From an uncultured Bacteroidales bacterium (GTDB taxonomy: Bacteria > Bacteroidota > Bacteroidia > Bacteroidales > F082): a stretch of DNA of 9,617 bases. The notes under the pieces were generated by a model that saw nothing but the letters and a program-made list of their open reading frames with translations, was not told the origin of the DNA and searched no databases. The DNA lies in the NCBI GenBank assembly GCA_946410535.1, contig CAMKAR010000063.1, positions 1-9,617 on the forward strand. The letters run 5' to 3'. A program made the position numbers and the translations under genes. Positions 1 to 6,755 of the stretch are shown in pieces. Each line of letters starts with the position of its first letter. Within the stretch, counting starts at the first letter, position 1.

Positions 1-1
1 T

Positions 2-307
2 TCGAAGTCTGGCGATTGCGTAGTGAGCGGCTTCAGTTCAAAGATGGAAAAAGATGTGTTGCACTTCCTGCTGAAAGGAAAAAGTCCGATAATCGTGGTG
101 TTGGCAAGGCGTATGTATGCCAAGTTACCCGAGGAATGGCGAAATGCAGTAAACGATGGTAGGATGCTCATCGTCTCAACCTCACAAGCCGTGCGCCAGT
201 CGCGACAAACGGCTCTCTTCCGCAACCAATATGTGGCCGAGCTAAGCGACATACTATTTTTAGTTGAAAGCACATCATCGAAAATAAAAAAGGATGGTCA
301 TGACTAA
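2..307 (+). CDS. DprA-like SLOG (Rossmann) protein, C-terminal part, cut by the window start
   Basis: The reading frame is open from base 2, so the GTG at 23 is not a real start and the 5' end lies outside the window. The visible part reads GDCVVSGFSS, then MEKDVLHFLLKG, then PIIVVLARRMY, DGRMLIVS and RNQYVAELSDILFL. This succession is typical of the C-terminal half of DprA/Smf-like Rossmann-fold (SLOG) proteins common in Bacteroidales, which are thought to bind DNA or nucleotides; the exact role of these stand-alone versions is unsettled. After DILFLVE the sequence turns into a short polar tail and stops, where relatives usually carry another 20-40 residues, so the 3' end may be truncated or replaced. 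It overlaps the next frame by 14 nt. Family call fairly sure; function not. Confidence 0.7.
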   Translation, partial: SKSGDCVVSGFSSKMEKDVLHFLLKGKSPIIVVLARRMYAKLPEEWRNAVNDGRMLIVSTSQAVRQSRQTALFRNQYVAELSDILFLVESTSSKIKKDGHD

Positions 308-791
308 GTTCGAGCTTTTCTCCGACCATTTGGAGATCACCTCAACCGGCACTTTGCCAATTAGTATGTCGAAGGAAGATTTCTTCAGTGGTGTCAGCTA
401 TCCCAAAAACAAGGAATTGATGCGCATATTTCGAGATGTAGAGGTTGTTGAGGCACTCGGGTCAGGGATGTCGCGGGTCATGAAAGTGTATGACCGCAAC
501 AACTTCATCTTTCTTGACAACTTCTTGCGTGTATCCATCCCATACGATTGGATTGAACAGGAAAGCACCACTACGGAAAGCACTACGGAAAGCACTACGG
601 AAAGTATATTGTCCGCTATTCGAAACAACCCGAGTATCACCCAAAGAGAATTGGCGGAAATAGTTGGCATCACAACAGATGGCGTGTATTATGTCATGAA
701 ACAATTACGTGAACAGGGAGTTATACGAAGAATAGGCGGGAGAGCCAATGGCACATGGGAAATCATTCAACAAAATCCCGAAATCGACTAA
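294..791 (+). CDS. Truncated AlbA_2/HATPase_c_4-type regulator: late ATPase segment plus winged helix
   Basis: This is the C-terminal part of the proteins often annotated as ATP-binding protein or RecG-like transcriptional regulator. Residues 6-20 (FELFSDHLEITSTG) match the strand before the G1-like box. Residues 37-64 hold the PKN...MRIFRD and EALGSGMSRVMK signature of HATPase_c_4. Residues 104-157 form a winged helix (ITQRELAEIVGITTDGVYYVMKQL). The N-terminal AlbA_2 domain and the N-box (ALREALVNA-type) of the ATPase are missing, and a TAA at 285-287 closes the frame upstream, so about 300 residues of the usual protein are absent. ATG at 300 (AAAAGGA upstream) is an alternative to ATG at 294. 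A repeated ESTT linker separates the two parts. It overlaps the SLOG gene by 14 nt. Probably a pseudogene, or a DNA-binding remnant without ATPase function. Confidence 0.7.
   Translation: MVMTKFELFSDHLEITSTGTLPISMSKEDFFSGVSYPKNKELMRIFRDVEVVEALGSGMSRVMKVYDRNNFIFLDNFLRVSIPYDWIEQESTTTESTTESTTESILSAIRNNPSITQRELAEIVGITTDGVYYVMKQLREQGVIRRIGGRANGTWEIIQQNPEID
561..602 (+). repeat. 12-bp in-frame tandem repeat (ESTT linker)
   Basis: GAAAGCACTACG occurs exactly at 576-587 and 588-599. It is preceded by a 15-bp variant with an extra ACC (561-575) and followed by a partial unit starting at 600. It encodes ES-TTT-ES-TT-ES-TT-ES between the ATPase-derived segment and the winged helix. Unit length is a multiple of three, so copy-number changes would alter linker length without shifting frame. 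Confidence 0.85.
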
Positions 792-844
792 TGGAAAATA
801 TGTGAGGAAAAAAAGATAATAAACAACAAATATAATAGTTTGCT

Positions 845-3193
845 ATGATATTCAAAACTTTAAAAGAATGTGAAGATGCCATCAATGCTATGTTGGCAAT
901 CGGTTTGCAACCTGACCCCGATTGGTATACCCAAAGAGCTGCATTTAAAGCAGGCACTATGACCTCAACACCCATTTATTCACGATTGAAACTGAAGATG
1001 GATAAAAATGGTAATCCTTGGTACTCAGCTAATTTGCAACAATGTATTGAGGAAACGGTCGACAAATTAATGAATCCTGTTAAAGGATTCTCGCAACGAG
1101 ACCCAGGACTATTGCTTGGTAAGATTCAGAGCGGCAAGACCCGAGCTTTTGTAGGTATTATTGGCTTAATGTTCGACAAGGGCATTGACATCGCCATCGT
1201 GCTTACCAAAGGCACAAAGGCATTGGCCCAGCAAACCAAGACAAGAATGGAGGATGAGTTTTCAGCTTTCGCCTCCCGTAGCACATTGGGCCTTCCCGTG
1301 ATTGAAGTTTCTGATATCTTGAACCGAAGGAATGGTTTTACGCATCGCGAACTCAACAACAAGAATATCATCATCTGCAAGAAAGAAAAGAACAACATGT
1401 CCATTCTTAATGGTATCGCTCATATCAATGGCTTTGACCAAAAGAAAATCCTCATTGTGGACGACGAGGCCGACTTTGCCAGTCGCAACTACACAAACGC
1501 CAATGGGATGACAGATTTGGCCGCTATCGCCAATGCTATTGACAGCTTGGTGGCATCGTTGCCCTATTGCTATTACTTGCAAGTCACGGCAACACCCTAT
1601 TCTCTTTACTTACAACCTGATGGCTGCTTGAACCTTTCGAGTGGAGGCACAGCCATGCCTTTCAAACCAAGATTTACCTGTTTGCTACCGATTTATCCGG
1701 AATATGTCGGTGGAGAACAATATTTCCATGATTCCCAGAATCCAAATTCCATGTACAGTCACTTGTACCGCGATGTAAGTGAAAAGTGCAGAGAAGCCAT
1801 CTCTAAGATTGACAGAAGGTATATCAATAATGTTGCAACCTCTCCCAGTTTAACCGAGCTACGAGAAGCTATCATGGGCTATTTCATGGCAACCGCCATT
1901 CGCCGAATTCAAGAGAACAATCGCGTGGATTATCTATCGAGTTGCATCGTTCATGTTGAAATCGCAAAAGAAAAGCACGAGTGGGAAGGCCAATTAATCA
2001 TCACCCTTACCGAAGAATGGGAGAAAGCCATCCGAGCTAACAACGGAGTGTTGCCACAGACAATGGACGCCATGATTGATGTCCTTTATGACGATTATGT
2101 GGATTCCATTACCAAAGGACACAACAATGGAGAGTTGCCGTCCACCACAATGATACCGCCTAAAGCTGATGTCAGGGTTGAAATTGCTTCCCTGTTTTTA
2201 AATAAAGACTATCGAATTGAGGTCATCAACTCTGACCAGGATGTGCCCGCTTTGCTCGACAAAGACGGCCAACTCAAGCTAACTCATGCGGTCAATATCT
2301 TTGTGGGGGGTCAAATCTTGGATCGAGGCATTACCATTGCCAACTTGCTTTGCTTCTTTTATGGTAGGAACCCGAGAAAACTACAGCAGGACACGGTACT
2401 GCAACACTCCAGAATGTATGGCAACCGCTCTAAACTGGATATGGCTGTTACCCGATTCTATACCACTTTCAGGCTCTACTCATTGGTTGCAGAAATCAAC
2501 GAGCTGGACGAACAATTGCGTCAATGGCTCATCAAGTATTCTACTACAGCCAATTTCGACCCATCGATGGCCGTGGTGTTCTCTGATAATGCCGGCCTAA
2601 AACCATGTGCAGGCGGAAAAATTGCCATGTCCGACTGCGTGGCTTTGCGGGCTGGAAGACGTATGGTACACGCTGGATTCCAAACCGATTGCCAAACCAA
2701 GATCAAGCCTATTATTGATAGTATAGATGCCACCATCACTTCACTGCCAAATTATGGGAAAAAGGATTCCGATGGCATTTTCGAGGTGAGTGTTGACATT
2801 GTAATAGACCTGCTGAAAAGGGTCAGGTCCACATACATCTATAATCGTGCTGTTGATAACAATAATGGTTTGGATTGGAATGTTCAAGAAATGATTGGTG
2901 CCATACAATATGCGACAACAAACACAAATGGTAAAATGTGGATGATGCACAGAACCAACCGAAACATGTCGCGTATCAGACAGAATGGCGGCTTCATTGA
3001 TGCTCCTGATGATGGTCGTACTGATTTGACGCCTGCGCGAGCAAAAGCTGTCAATCAACCCATCATTATATTCATCAAGGAAAACGGAAAACAAACAGAC
3101 GGCTGGCGCGATGCGCCTTTCTATTGGCCCGTCTTGGTACTGCAACAAAACCTTAATACGGCATTCTACACTTCAAGCCAGAGTGCACAATAG
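845..3193 (+). CDS. Z1-domain superfamily-2 ATPase/helicase-like protein
   Basis: A 782-residue protein with a helicase-like ATPase core. Walker A is GKIQSGKT (92-99). Walker B is ILIVDDEAD (202-210), a DEAD-type box. A motif III-like TATPYS lies at 248-253. The Z1-type C-terminal lobe has GGQILDRGITIANLL (488-502) and DTVLQHSRMYGNR (516-528), equivalent to motifs V and VI with the arginine finger. Z1 proteins have been described in bacterial restriction-like gene clusters, where they pair with MORC-type GHKL ATPases, nucleases and methylases, and are thought to remodel or translocate on nucleic acid; that is family knowledge. No nuclease or methylase motif is visible in this protein. The start at 845 follows an A-rich leader, 53 nt after the truncated regulator. 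Downstream, a GHKL-type and a Schlafen-type gene follow on the same strand, suggesting joint function. Family call firm; substrate unknown. Confidence 0.87.
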   Translation: MIFKTLKECEDAINAMLAIGLQPDPDWYTQRAAFKAGTMTSTPIYSRLKLKMDKNGNPWYSANLQQCIEETVDKLMNPVKGFSQRDPGLLLGKIQSGKTRAFVGIIGLMFDKGIDIAIVLTKGTKALAQQTKTRMEDEFSAFASRSTLGLPVIEVSDILNRRNGFTHRELNNKNIIICKKEKNNMSILNGIAHINGFDQKKILIVDDEADFASRNYTNANGMTDLAAIANAIDSLVASLPYCYYLQVTATPYSLYLQPDGCLNLSSGGTAMPFKPRFTCLLPIYPEYVGGEQYFHDSQNPNSMYSHLYRDVSEKCREAISKIDRRYINNVATSPSLTELREAIMGYFMATAIRRIQENNRVDYLSSCIVHVEIAKEKHEWEGQLIITLTEEWEKAIRANNGVLPQTMDAMIDVLYDDYVDSITKGHNNGELPSTTMIPPKADVRVEIASLFLNKDYRIEVINSDQDVPALLDKDGQLKLTHAVNIFVGGQILDRGITIANLLCFFYGRNPRKLQQDTVLQHSRMYGNRSKLDMAVTRFYTTFRLYSLVAEINELDEQLRQWLIKYSTTANFDPSMAVVFSDNAGLKPCAGGKIAMSDCVALRAGRRMVHAGFQTDCQTKIKPIIDSIDATITSLPNYGKKDSDGIFEVSVDIVIDLLKRVRSTYIYNRAVDNNNGLDWNVQEMIGAIQYATTNTNGKMWMMHRTNRNMSRIRQNGGFIDAPDDGRTDLTPARAKAVNQPIIIFIKENGKQTDGWRDAPFYWPVLVLQQNLNTAFYTSSQSAQ

Positions 3194-3229
3194 AATGACA
3201 AAAAAGCAAGAATAATTGGAAAAATCTTG

Positions 3230-3237
3230 TAGTTTTG
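3230..3237 (+). promoter_or_regulatory. Candidate Bacteroidetes -7 promoter box
   Basis: TAGTTTTG fits the TAnnTTTG -7 consensus of Bacteroidetes exactly and lies 26 nt before the ATG at 3264, in the 70-nt gap after the Z1 gene. A TTG at 3216-3218 is too close to be a standard -33 element, so the -33 part is weak. It would drive the HATPase/wHTH gene and the Schlafen-domain gene. Confidence 0.45.
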
Positions 3238-3263
3238 CAAAATGAGAAAACAATGAGATAATC

Positions 3264-3941
3264 ATGACGAAAGACGAACTTCTTCAAAAGCTGACCGAGA
3301 TAGAATGGGACGACTTTGAATGCAAGGCCCGTCCCGACGGTATGGGCACCGAAGACGAGTCGCAACTATATGCTTTGAGGGAAGGACTTACCAACTGTTG
3401 CGCCCATGCCGATTACTTCAGCCCAATGCATCCAACCATAAGGGTGTTCACTGACCGCATTGAGTTGCAGAACCCTGGACGGTTCATGTTTCCGCTGTCG
3501 GAACTGCGTACGCAAATACACTCCATTCCGCGCAACCCGAACATCATCAAGTTTTTCCGTTACGCCAAACTAGGTGAGAACGCTGGCTATGGCATCGACA
3601 AGATGCTGGTATGGGAAAAACTCACCAAAGGCAAGGTGGAATTTGCAAGCGACTTGGTTAGCTCGACCATCACTTATTGGTTTGGGGAACAACCTAAGGA
3701 ACAACCTAAGGAACAACCTAGGGAACAAGTTCAACGGCTTGTAAACGTGATAAGAGAGGATTCGTGTACGCTTTCAGAAATACTTAAAAGGCTACATCTA
3801 CAGGGTAGAAGGTATGTGTATATGAGTTTTATAAAACCTGCCATAGAAGGAGGTTATGTCCTTCGTGCCTACCCAGAAACTCCGAATCATCCCCAACAGC
3901 GGCATTATCTTTCTGAAAAGGGATTGAAACTGGTAAAATAG
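3264..3941 (+). CDS. HATPase_c_4 / winged-helix protein with an apparent large internal deletion
   Basis: Full-length relatives are about 470-500 residues: AlbA_2 domain, middle region, HATPase_c_4 (GHKL-type ATPase) and winged helix. Here, in 225 residues, the first about 21 (TEIEWDDFECK) match the very start of the AlbA_2 domain. From about residue 25 the sequence is already at the ATPase: GMGTEDESQLYALREGLTN with the N-box E40/N44, AHADYFSP (47-54), DRIELQNPG (64-72), IPRNPNIIKFFR (88-99) and ENAGYGIDKM (105-114). About 250 residues thus appear to be missing in frame. An EQPK repeat linker (142-155) leads to a winged-helix tail (159-223). Unlike the truncated relative at 294-791, all ATPase signature segments are kept, so it may be a working ATP-sensing DNA-binding regulator. 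It starts 70 nt after the Z1 gene, behind a candidate -7 box, and ends 23 nt before the Schlafen gene. Confidence 0.78.
   Translation: MTKDELLQKLTEIEWDDFECKARPDGMGTEDESQLYALREGLTNCCAHADYFSPMHPTIRVFTDRIELQNPGRFMFPLSELRTQIHSIPRNPNIIKFFRYAKLGENAGYGIDKMLVWEKLTKGKVEFASDLVSSTITYWFGEQPKEQPKEQPREQVQRLVNVIREDSCTLSEILKRLHLQGRRYVYMSFIKPAIEGGYVLRAYPETPNHPQQRHYLSEKGLKLVK
3687..3728 (+). repeat. 12-bp in-frame tandem repeat (EQPK linker)
   Basis: GAACAACCTAAG is present at 3687-3698 and 3699-3710, with a one-base variant (CCTAGG) at 3711-3722 and a half unit at 3723-3728. It encodes EQPK-EQPK-EQPR-EQ between the HATPase_c_4 domain and the winged helix. Same period and same domain position as the ESTT repeat at 561-602, but an unrelated unit. 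Confidence 0.88.
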
Positions 3942-3964
3942 AATAACACAAAAACACTAATAAT

Positions 3965-5680
3965 ATGCAAGATTTTAAAATCGGTCAAACCTACGAGTTT
4001 GAAACCATCGAAATCCGTCAAGACGACAGGACTGGCGTCGATTATATCGCCTTACGCGATGACACTTGCGACACCTATCGCGTATACAACATCCTTAAAT
4101 TTCAATATGATGAGCTTCCCGAAAAAATCACGGCTATTGTGAAAAGCATCGATCCTTTTGGGAGACCAAAATTGAAACAGGAAACGGCTTCGATATACAA
4201 AAAAATCTATGAATTCGGCAAAGACTATGTTTTTAAAGTCACTGACATCAAATCCGACATTTGTTCTCCCGTCAAGGCCGAATACTATCAGCTGGAGGAC
4301 GAATGGTGTGTACATCGTTGCTACTTCAAAGAACAACTTCACCAAATCGGTGACGTTTGCACAATGATGGTTGAAGGTATTTCTGATAACGGCGACTATC
4401 TCATCATCAAAGAGGCTGGACAACAAAACAAGGCCAAGGCACAAAAAACCAACTCCCCGATTGATGATAAAAACGAGGAAAACAGCCATAAGTCAAGGGG
4501 GCAGTATCTCATACTTGATTTGGGAGAAGAGAGCACAACCTTAGAATACAAGACTTCAATTGTATTTCGTGATGGACAACCGGATGTTGACAAGCAATTG
4601 TTTGTTATTGTGAAAACGCTGGTAGCCTTCATGAATGCAGAAGGCGGCGATTTGTATATTGGGGTACATGACAAAACACGACAATTGATTGGCATCAAAG
4701 ATGACTTGCCACACCTCAATGAGGGGGAAGACGACGAATACAATGACCAATACGAACCGACGGTTGACAAATACCAATTGAAAATACGACATGCCTTGGA
4801 AAGGTTGTCACAAGGCGTAGCCGAACAGCTTGTGGAATTTGAATTCCCGATAGAACAAGGTATTCAATACTGCCACATCCAGGTCAAGAAGGCCAAACGT
4901 CCTATCTGGATCAAAAACCATTTGCTATTCCAAAGAACTGGCAACAGAATAACCTTGTTAGAGAAAGACGAAATCACCAACTTTGTCTATGAAAGAATGC
5001 AGGTAGCCATCCGGGATGTTGTAGACACCGAAGGACTCAGTGATGTAGCATTAACTCCTGAAAAGTTGGCCGAAGTGGTCAAATTGGTCAACAATGCTCA
5101 CCGAAGTGCCATTGCAGCACCCAAGCAAACGGTTGACCCTGGCGAGGTGGATTATTTTATTGTTTGGTACAACGACGGCACATGGAAACGCGTACGCGAT
5201 GCTTCAAGCGAGCAGAATGTATTCTACACACTGCCTGTAAAAAAGAATGTCCAAGACGGTTTGATGGTTTTCTGCTACAAATCGGGAACTATTAACGAAG
5301 TTGAATTCAAAACTTTCAAAAAAGGGGCAAATCTCAATGTCGTGATGAAAAAACCTGGTTTCAATCCAAATGAAACGCCCCTACGCATTTTCCTTGTCAA
5401 CACCAACCAATTCATTGCTATCTATAGCTCTGACAAACATGGTGAAGAACGTGTTAAAGTACACCGTGTGACTGATATTAATCCTACTGGAAGCGCTAGA
5501 AACCAAGGTTCAAGCATCATTCCGAAGGATGAAAAGATTTTGGATTTCAAATTGGTGTCGGCGGAACACGAAAAGAAACTGGGAGAGCTTCTATATTCCA
5601 AAACCAAGACAAGGGAAAGCGGAGTGCCTGTCAATTCTGTTGCATACCAAAACGAAATTGACTTTGTCAACTCGTTATAA
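3965..5680 (+). CDS. OB-OB-Schlafen (AlbA_2) domain protein
   Basis: A 571-residue protein. The first 150 residues hold two similar beta-rich modules (about 4-71 and 82-150), both with the pattern F-x-x-G-x-x-Y-x-F and ending in a G-x-x-x-L/I strand; I read these as OB-like nucleic-acid-binding modules. A polar linker (151-178) follows, then a Schlafen/AlbA_2 domain (about 180-345): ESTTLEYKTS with E189 and E194, LVAFMNAEGGDLYIGVHD with D236, and FQRTGNRITLLEKDEI near its end. E189, E194 and D236 sit where vertebrate SLFN13-type ribonucleases have their acidic triad, so RNA or tRNA cleavage is possible but not shown. The C-terminal about 220 residues (350-571) match nothing I recognise. The gene starts 23 nt after the HATPase/wHTH gene, with no clear Shine-Dalgarno, and is followed by a strong terminator, so it ends the unit. 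Domain call firm for Schlafen; OB reading tentative. Confidence 0.82.
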   Translation: MQDFKIGQTYEFETIEIRQDDRTGVDYIALRDDTCDTYRVYNILKFQYDELPEKITAIVKSIDPFGRPKLKQETASIYKKIYEFGKDYVFKVTDIKSDICSPVKAEYYQLEDEWCVHRCYFKEQLHQIGDVCTMMVEGISDNGDYLIIKEAGQQNKAKAQKTNSPIDDKNEENSHKSRGQYLILDLGEESTTLEYKTSIVFRDGQPDVDKQLFVIVKTLVAFMNAEGGDLYIGVHDKTRQLIGIKDDLPHLNEGEDDEYNDQYEPTVDKYQLKIRHALERLSQGVAEQLVEFEFPIEQGIQYCHIQVKKAKRPIWIKNHLLFQRTGNRITLLEKDEITNFVYERMQVAIRDVVDTEGLSDVALTPEKLAEVVKLVNNAHRSAIAAPKQTVDPGEVDYFIVWYNDGTWKRVRDASSEQNVFYTLPVKKNVQDGLMVFCYKSGTINEVEFKTFKKGANLNVVMKKPGFNPNETPLRIFLVNTNQFIAIYSSDKHGEERVKVHRVTDINPTGSARNQGSSIIPKDEKILDFKLVSAEHEKKLGELLYSKTKTRESGVPVNSVAYQNEIDFVNSL

Positions 5681-5702
5681 TTGTTTTAAATAGCACAAGA
5701 AT

Positions 5703-5744
5703 AAAGCCTTATGTCTTCTATATGTTAGATATAAGGCTTTTTTT
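5703..5744 (+). terminator. Rho-independent terminator after the Schlafen-domain gene
   Basis: A perfect 10-bp stem, AAAGCCTTAT (5703-5712) with ATAAGGCTTT (5731-5740), has an 18-nt loop and a T run (5738-5744). It sits 22 nt after the stop at 5680. Confidence 0.85.
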
Positions 5745-5913
5745 GTTGAGACATGAGAAAAGAACGCTGTTTACCCTTAACGGTAAGAAAGGCTATGTGA
5801 AGGTTGAAGACCACAGCTTCATCCCGGCGATTCTGAAAGCAACCATGGATGAGGACGCATGGCACGATATGCTGCTTGAGTGCTTCTGTGACCAGTATCT
5901 TGATTTTGATTAA
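5722..5913 (+). pseudogene. Short ORF, possibly the 3' remnant of a gene
   Basis: A 63-codon frame whose first ATG lies inside the loop of the preceding terminator, making that start unlikely. The later part (KKGYVKVEDHSFIPAILK, then DEDAWHDMLLECFCDQYLDFD) has a protein-like, acidic composition with a natural-looking end. It could be the tail of a gene whose front was replaced when the upstream cassette arrived. No family recognised. It may also be non-coding. Confidence 0.3.
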
Positions 5914-5990
5914 TCAGTATCTAAAAGCTGGCCTACTGGACCTGAAACGTTTAAAACACCCCGCTCCAAGAGGACAAAAAGAAATGTAAT

Positions 5991-6007
5991 TGCCCTTTCA
6001 AAGGGCA
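5991..6007. promoter_or_regulatory. 17-bp palindrome, possible operator
   Basis: TGCCCTTT-C-AAAGGGCA is a perfect 8-bp inverted repeat around one central base. A one-base centre is better suited to a dimeric DNA-binding protein than to an RNA hairpin. It lies 186 nt before the gene at 6193. No cognate regulator is identified; the winged-helix proteins in the window are only candidates. Confidence 0.4.
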
Positions 6008-6014
6008 GAGATGA

Positions 6015-6110
6015 GGGGTACTATAAAACTCCGTGAGACCCATATCTAAACTATTTTATACCCACCTTAGAAAAAGTTTAGATATGGGTGTAAACTCTTT
6101 TAGAGGTGGG
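6015..6110. repeat. Cluster of overlapping inverted repeats
   Basis: IR1 is a perfect 15-bp pair, ACCCATATCTAAACT (6038-6052) with its complement (6075-6089) and a 22-nt spacer. IR2 pairs 6061-6080 with 6091-6110 (16 of 20 matches, including CCCACCT with AGGTGGG) around a 10-nt loop. Bases 6075-6080 belong to both, so IR1 and IR2 cannot form together. A third pairing, TATAAAA (6022-6028) with TTTTATA (6054-6060), continues as GGG with CCC (6061-6063). A small CTCT-TTT-AGAG hairpin lies at 6095-6105. Possible readings are a switching leader RNA or the ends of a small mobile or repetitive element. Confidence 0.65.
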
Positions 6111-6192
6111 GGGCTATGATTTTTTCGCCTTCAAGTTGAAAACTCCAAAAGTTGGAGCTATTAATCATTGAAAACACCAAACAAAAAAACAA

Positions 6193-6747
6193 ATGACTAT
6201 GAACACAGACTACCCCAAGAAAGTCAACTACCAAGACTACGAACATGCTTTCAACAGCTATTGGCTGAAAAAATTCGTGGAAGGACAGCTGCGTGATTTC
6301 AACACGGAAACCATGCGCGGCTTGGTGTATGGCTACACCTTTACGGAGGATTACGCGAAGGGCGTTATCCCTGACGTCCTCAGTGCGGAGTATTGGCGCC
6401 AAGAAGAAAGCAAAAAACAAAAAACGCATAACCCCAACATTATTGAAAGGTATACTGGCCTTTCCCTTGCCGAATACCTTGGTCGGGGACCACTGATTTG
6501 CGAGGCAATAGAAAGTACGGGGAAGGGCACGCTTGACGATCCGTATTGCGTCATCTGCGTGGGGCATGAATACGAGTTCCTCAGAACCTACCGCCCGGCC
6601 ATGAGGGTGGTGAGCCAACACCTGCTTCCAGGACATATTGATTGCCTTGAGCTTGAAGGGTTAGGCGGCTATACTGAGACCATCTATTTTGATATCAGCC
6701 GTTGGTTTGAGAGAAGCAAGATCAATGACAAAGAGGCAAAGCACTAA
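6193..6747 (+). CDS. Hypothetical protein, 184 aa
   Basis: I do not recognise this protein. It has no signal peptide or membrane segment and looks like a soluble cytosolic protein. The N-terminal third is rich in aromatic and charged residues (YQDYEHAFNSYWLKKFVEGQ). A charged stretch (EESKKQKTH, 71-79) follows, then a more compact half with LGRGPLICEAIESTGKGTL (96-114), DDPYCVICVGHEYEFLR (115-131) and GGYTETIYFDISRWF (158-172). The second in-frame ATG at 6199 is an equally good start; the leader is A-rich (ACAAAAAAACAA). It lies after the hairpin-rich region and 208 nt before another unknown gene on the same strand, with a heptamer-repeat hairpin between. Coding is supported by length, codon character and a natural end; function unknown. 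Confidence 0.65.
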   Translation: MTMNTDYPKKVNYQDYEHAFNSYWLKKFVEGQLRDFNTETMRGLVYGYTFTEDYAKGVIPDVLSAEYWRQEESKKQKTHNPNIIERYTGLSLAEYLGRGPLICEAIESTGKGTLDDPYCVICVGHEYEFLRTYRPAMRVVSQHLLPGHIDCLELEGLGGYTETIYFDISRWFERSKINDKEAKH

Positions 6748-6755
6748 CTATATGG

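Larger units (their letters stand above)
5914..6192. other. Gene-free, hairpin-rich intergenic region
   Basis: No credible ORF. The stretch holds a 17-bp palindrome (5991-6007), overlapping inverted repeats (6015-6110) and a small hairpin, CTCCAA-AAG-TTGGAG (6143-6157), ending 35 nt before the next ATG. If transcribed it would be the leader of the gene at 6193. No promoter consensus was found. Confidence 0.6.

Noticed and set aside
833..842. TAATAGTTTG as a -7 promoter box for the Z1 gene
   Set aside because: The spacing inside the box is off by one from TAnnTTTG, and a start site about 7 nt downstream would fall after the ATG at 845.
6038..6089. Invertible promoter flanked by inverted repeats
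   Set aside because: The spacer is only 22 bp, too short for the invertible promoters known in Bacteroidales, and no recombinase gene is present in the window.
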